A stretch of 64,000 nt of DNA from Sternotherus odoratus (taxonomy: Eukaryota > Chordata > Testudines > Kinosternidae). The position numbers and the translations under genes were made by a program. The notes beneath the pieces were generated by a model. That model was given only the letters and a program-made list of their open reading frames with translations. It did no database searches and was not told the origin of the DNA. The stretch is taken from positions 12,344,285 through 12,408,284 of the forward strand of contig JAVMKO010000021.1 of assembly GCA_032164245.1 (NCBI GenBank). The letters run 5' to 3'. Shown here piece after piece: positions 54,655-64,000 of the stretch (the first letter of the stretch is position 1; every line of letters begins with the position of its first letter).

Positions 54655-64000
<9,346 letters not shown>

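Overview
This is vertebrate nuclear DNA, most likely from a turtle or a close sauropsid relative. The genes have many small exons with GT-AG introns. The interspersed repeats are CR1 LINEs, old MIR-type SINEs, hAT-like and Harbinger-like non-autonomous DNA elements and a solo LTR, with no Alu or young L1. Several dispersed repeats resemble ones common in chelonian genomes. The species call is inference; the gene calls rest on reading the exons.

Layout. (1) About 1-25.7 kb is a GC-richer stretch with no convincing protein-coding gene. It holds MIR and CR1 fragments, one well-delimited solo LTR (13990-14674, 5-bp target duplication), a (GT)n microsatellite, a small tandem array of hairpins (24331-24655) and a few AT-rich islands that look like conserved non-coding elements. 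(2) About 25.7-50.3 kb is a complete claspin gene (CLSPN) on the minus strand. All 25 coding exons can be placed with consistent splice phases. They sum to 4002 nt, a 1333-residue protein, against 1339 residues in human as I recall it. (3) About 50.0-50.4 kb is the GC-rich CLSPN promoter and first-intron region, with CCAAT boxes, an E2F-like site and four ZNF143/THAP11-like motifs. (4) About 50.6-54.1 kb is intergenic, with a CR1 fragment and a G-rich minisatellite. (5) From 54.2 kb a CpG-rich promoter leads into AGO4 on the plus strand. Its first five coding exons and the start of the sixth are present (about 222 of about 861 residues) before the window ends.

CLSPN and AGO4 lie head to head, as in the conserved CLSPN-AGO4-AGO1-AGO3 neighbourhood of other vertebrates. 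Claspin is the replication-checkpoint mediator that brings CHK1 to ATR. The sequence keeps the beta-TrCP degron, a PIP-box-like motif and three CHK1-binding repeats. AGO4 is a small-RNA-binding Argonaute. The two are neighbours and are not known to share a pathway.

I found no previously undescribed gene system. The most unusual structures are the hairpin array near 24.4 kb, an ectopic promoter-like patch inside CLSPN intron 9, the TA-flanked inverted-repeat element in CLSPN intron 10, and the G-rich minisatellite next to the AGO4 promoter.
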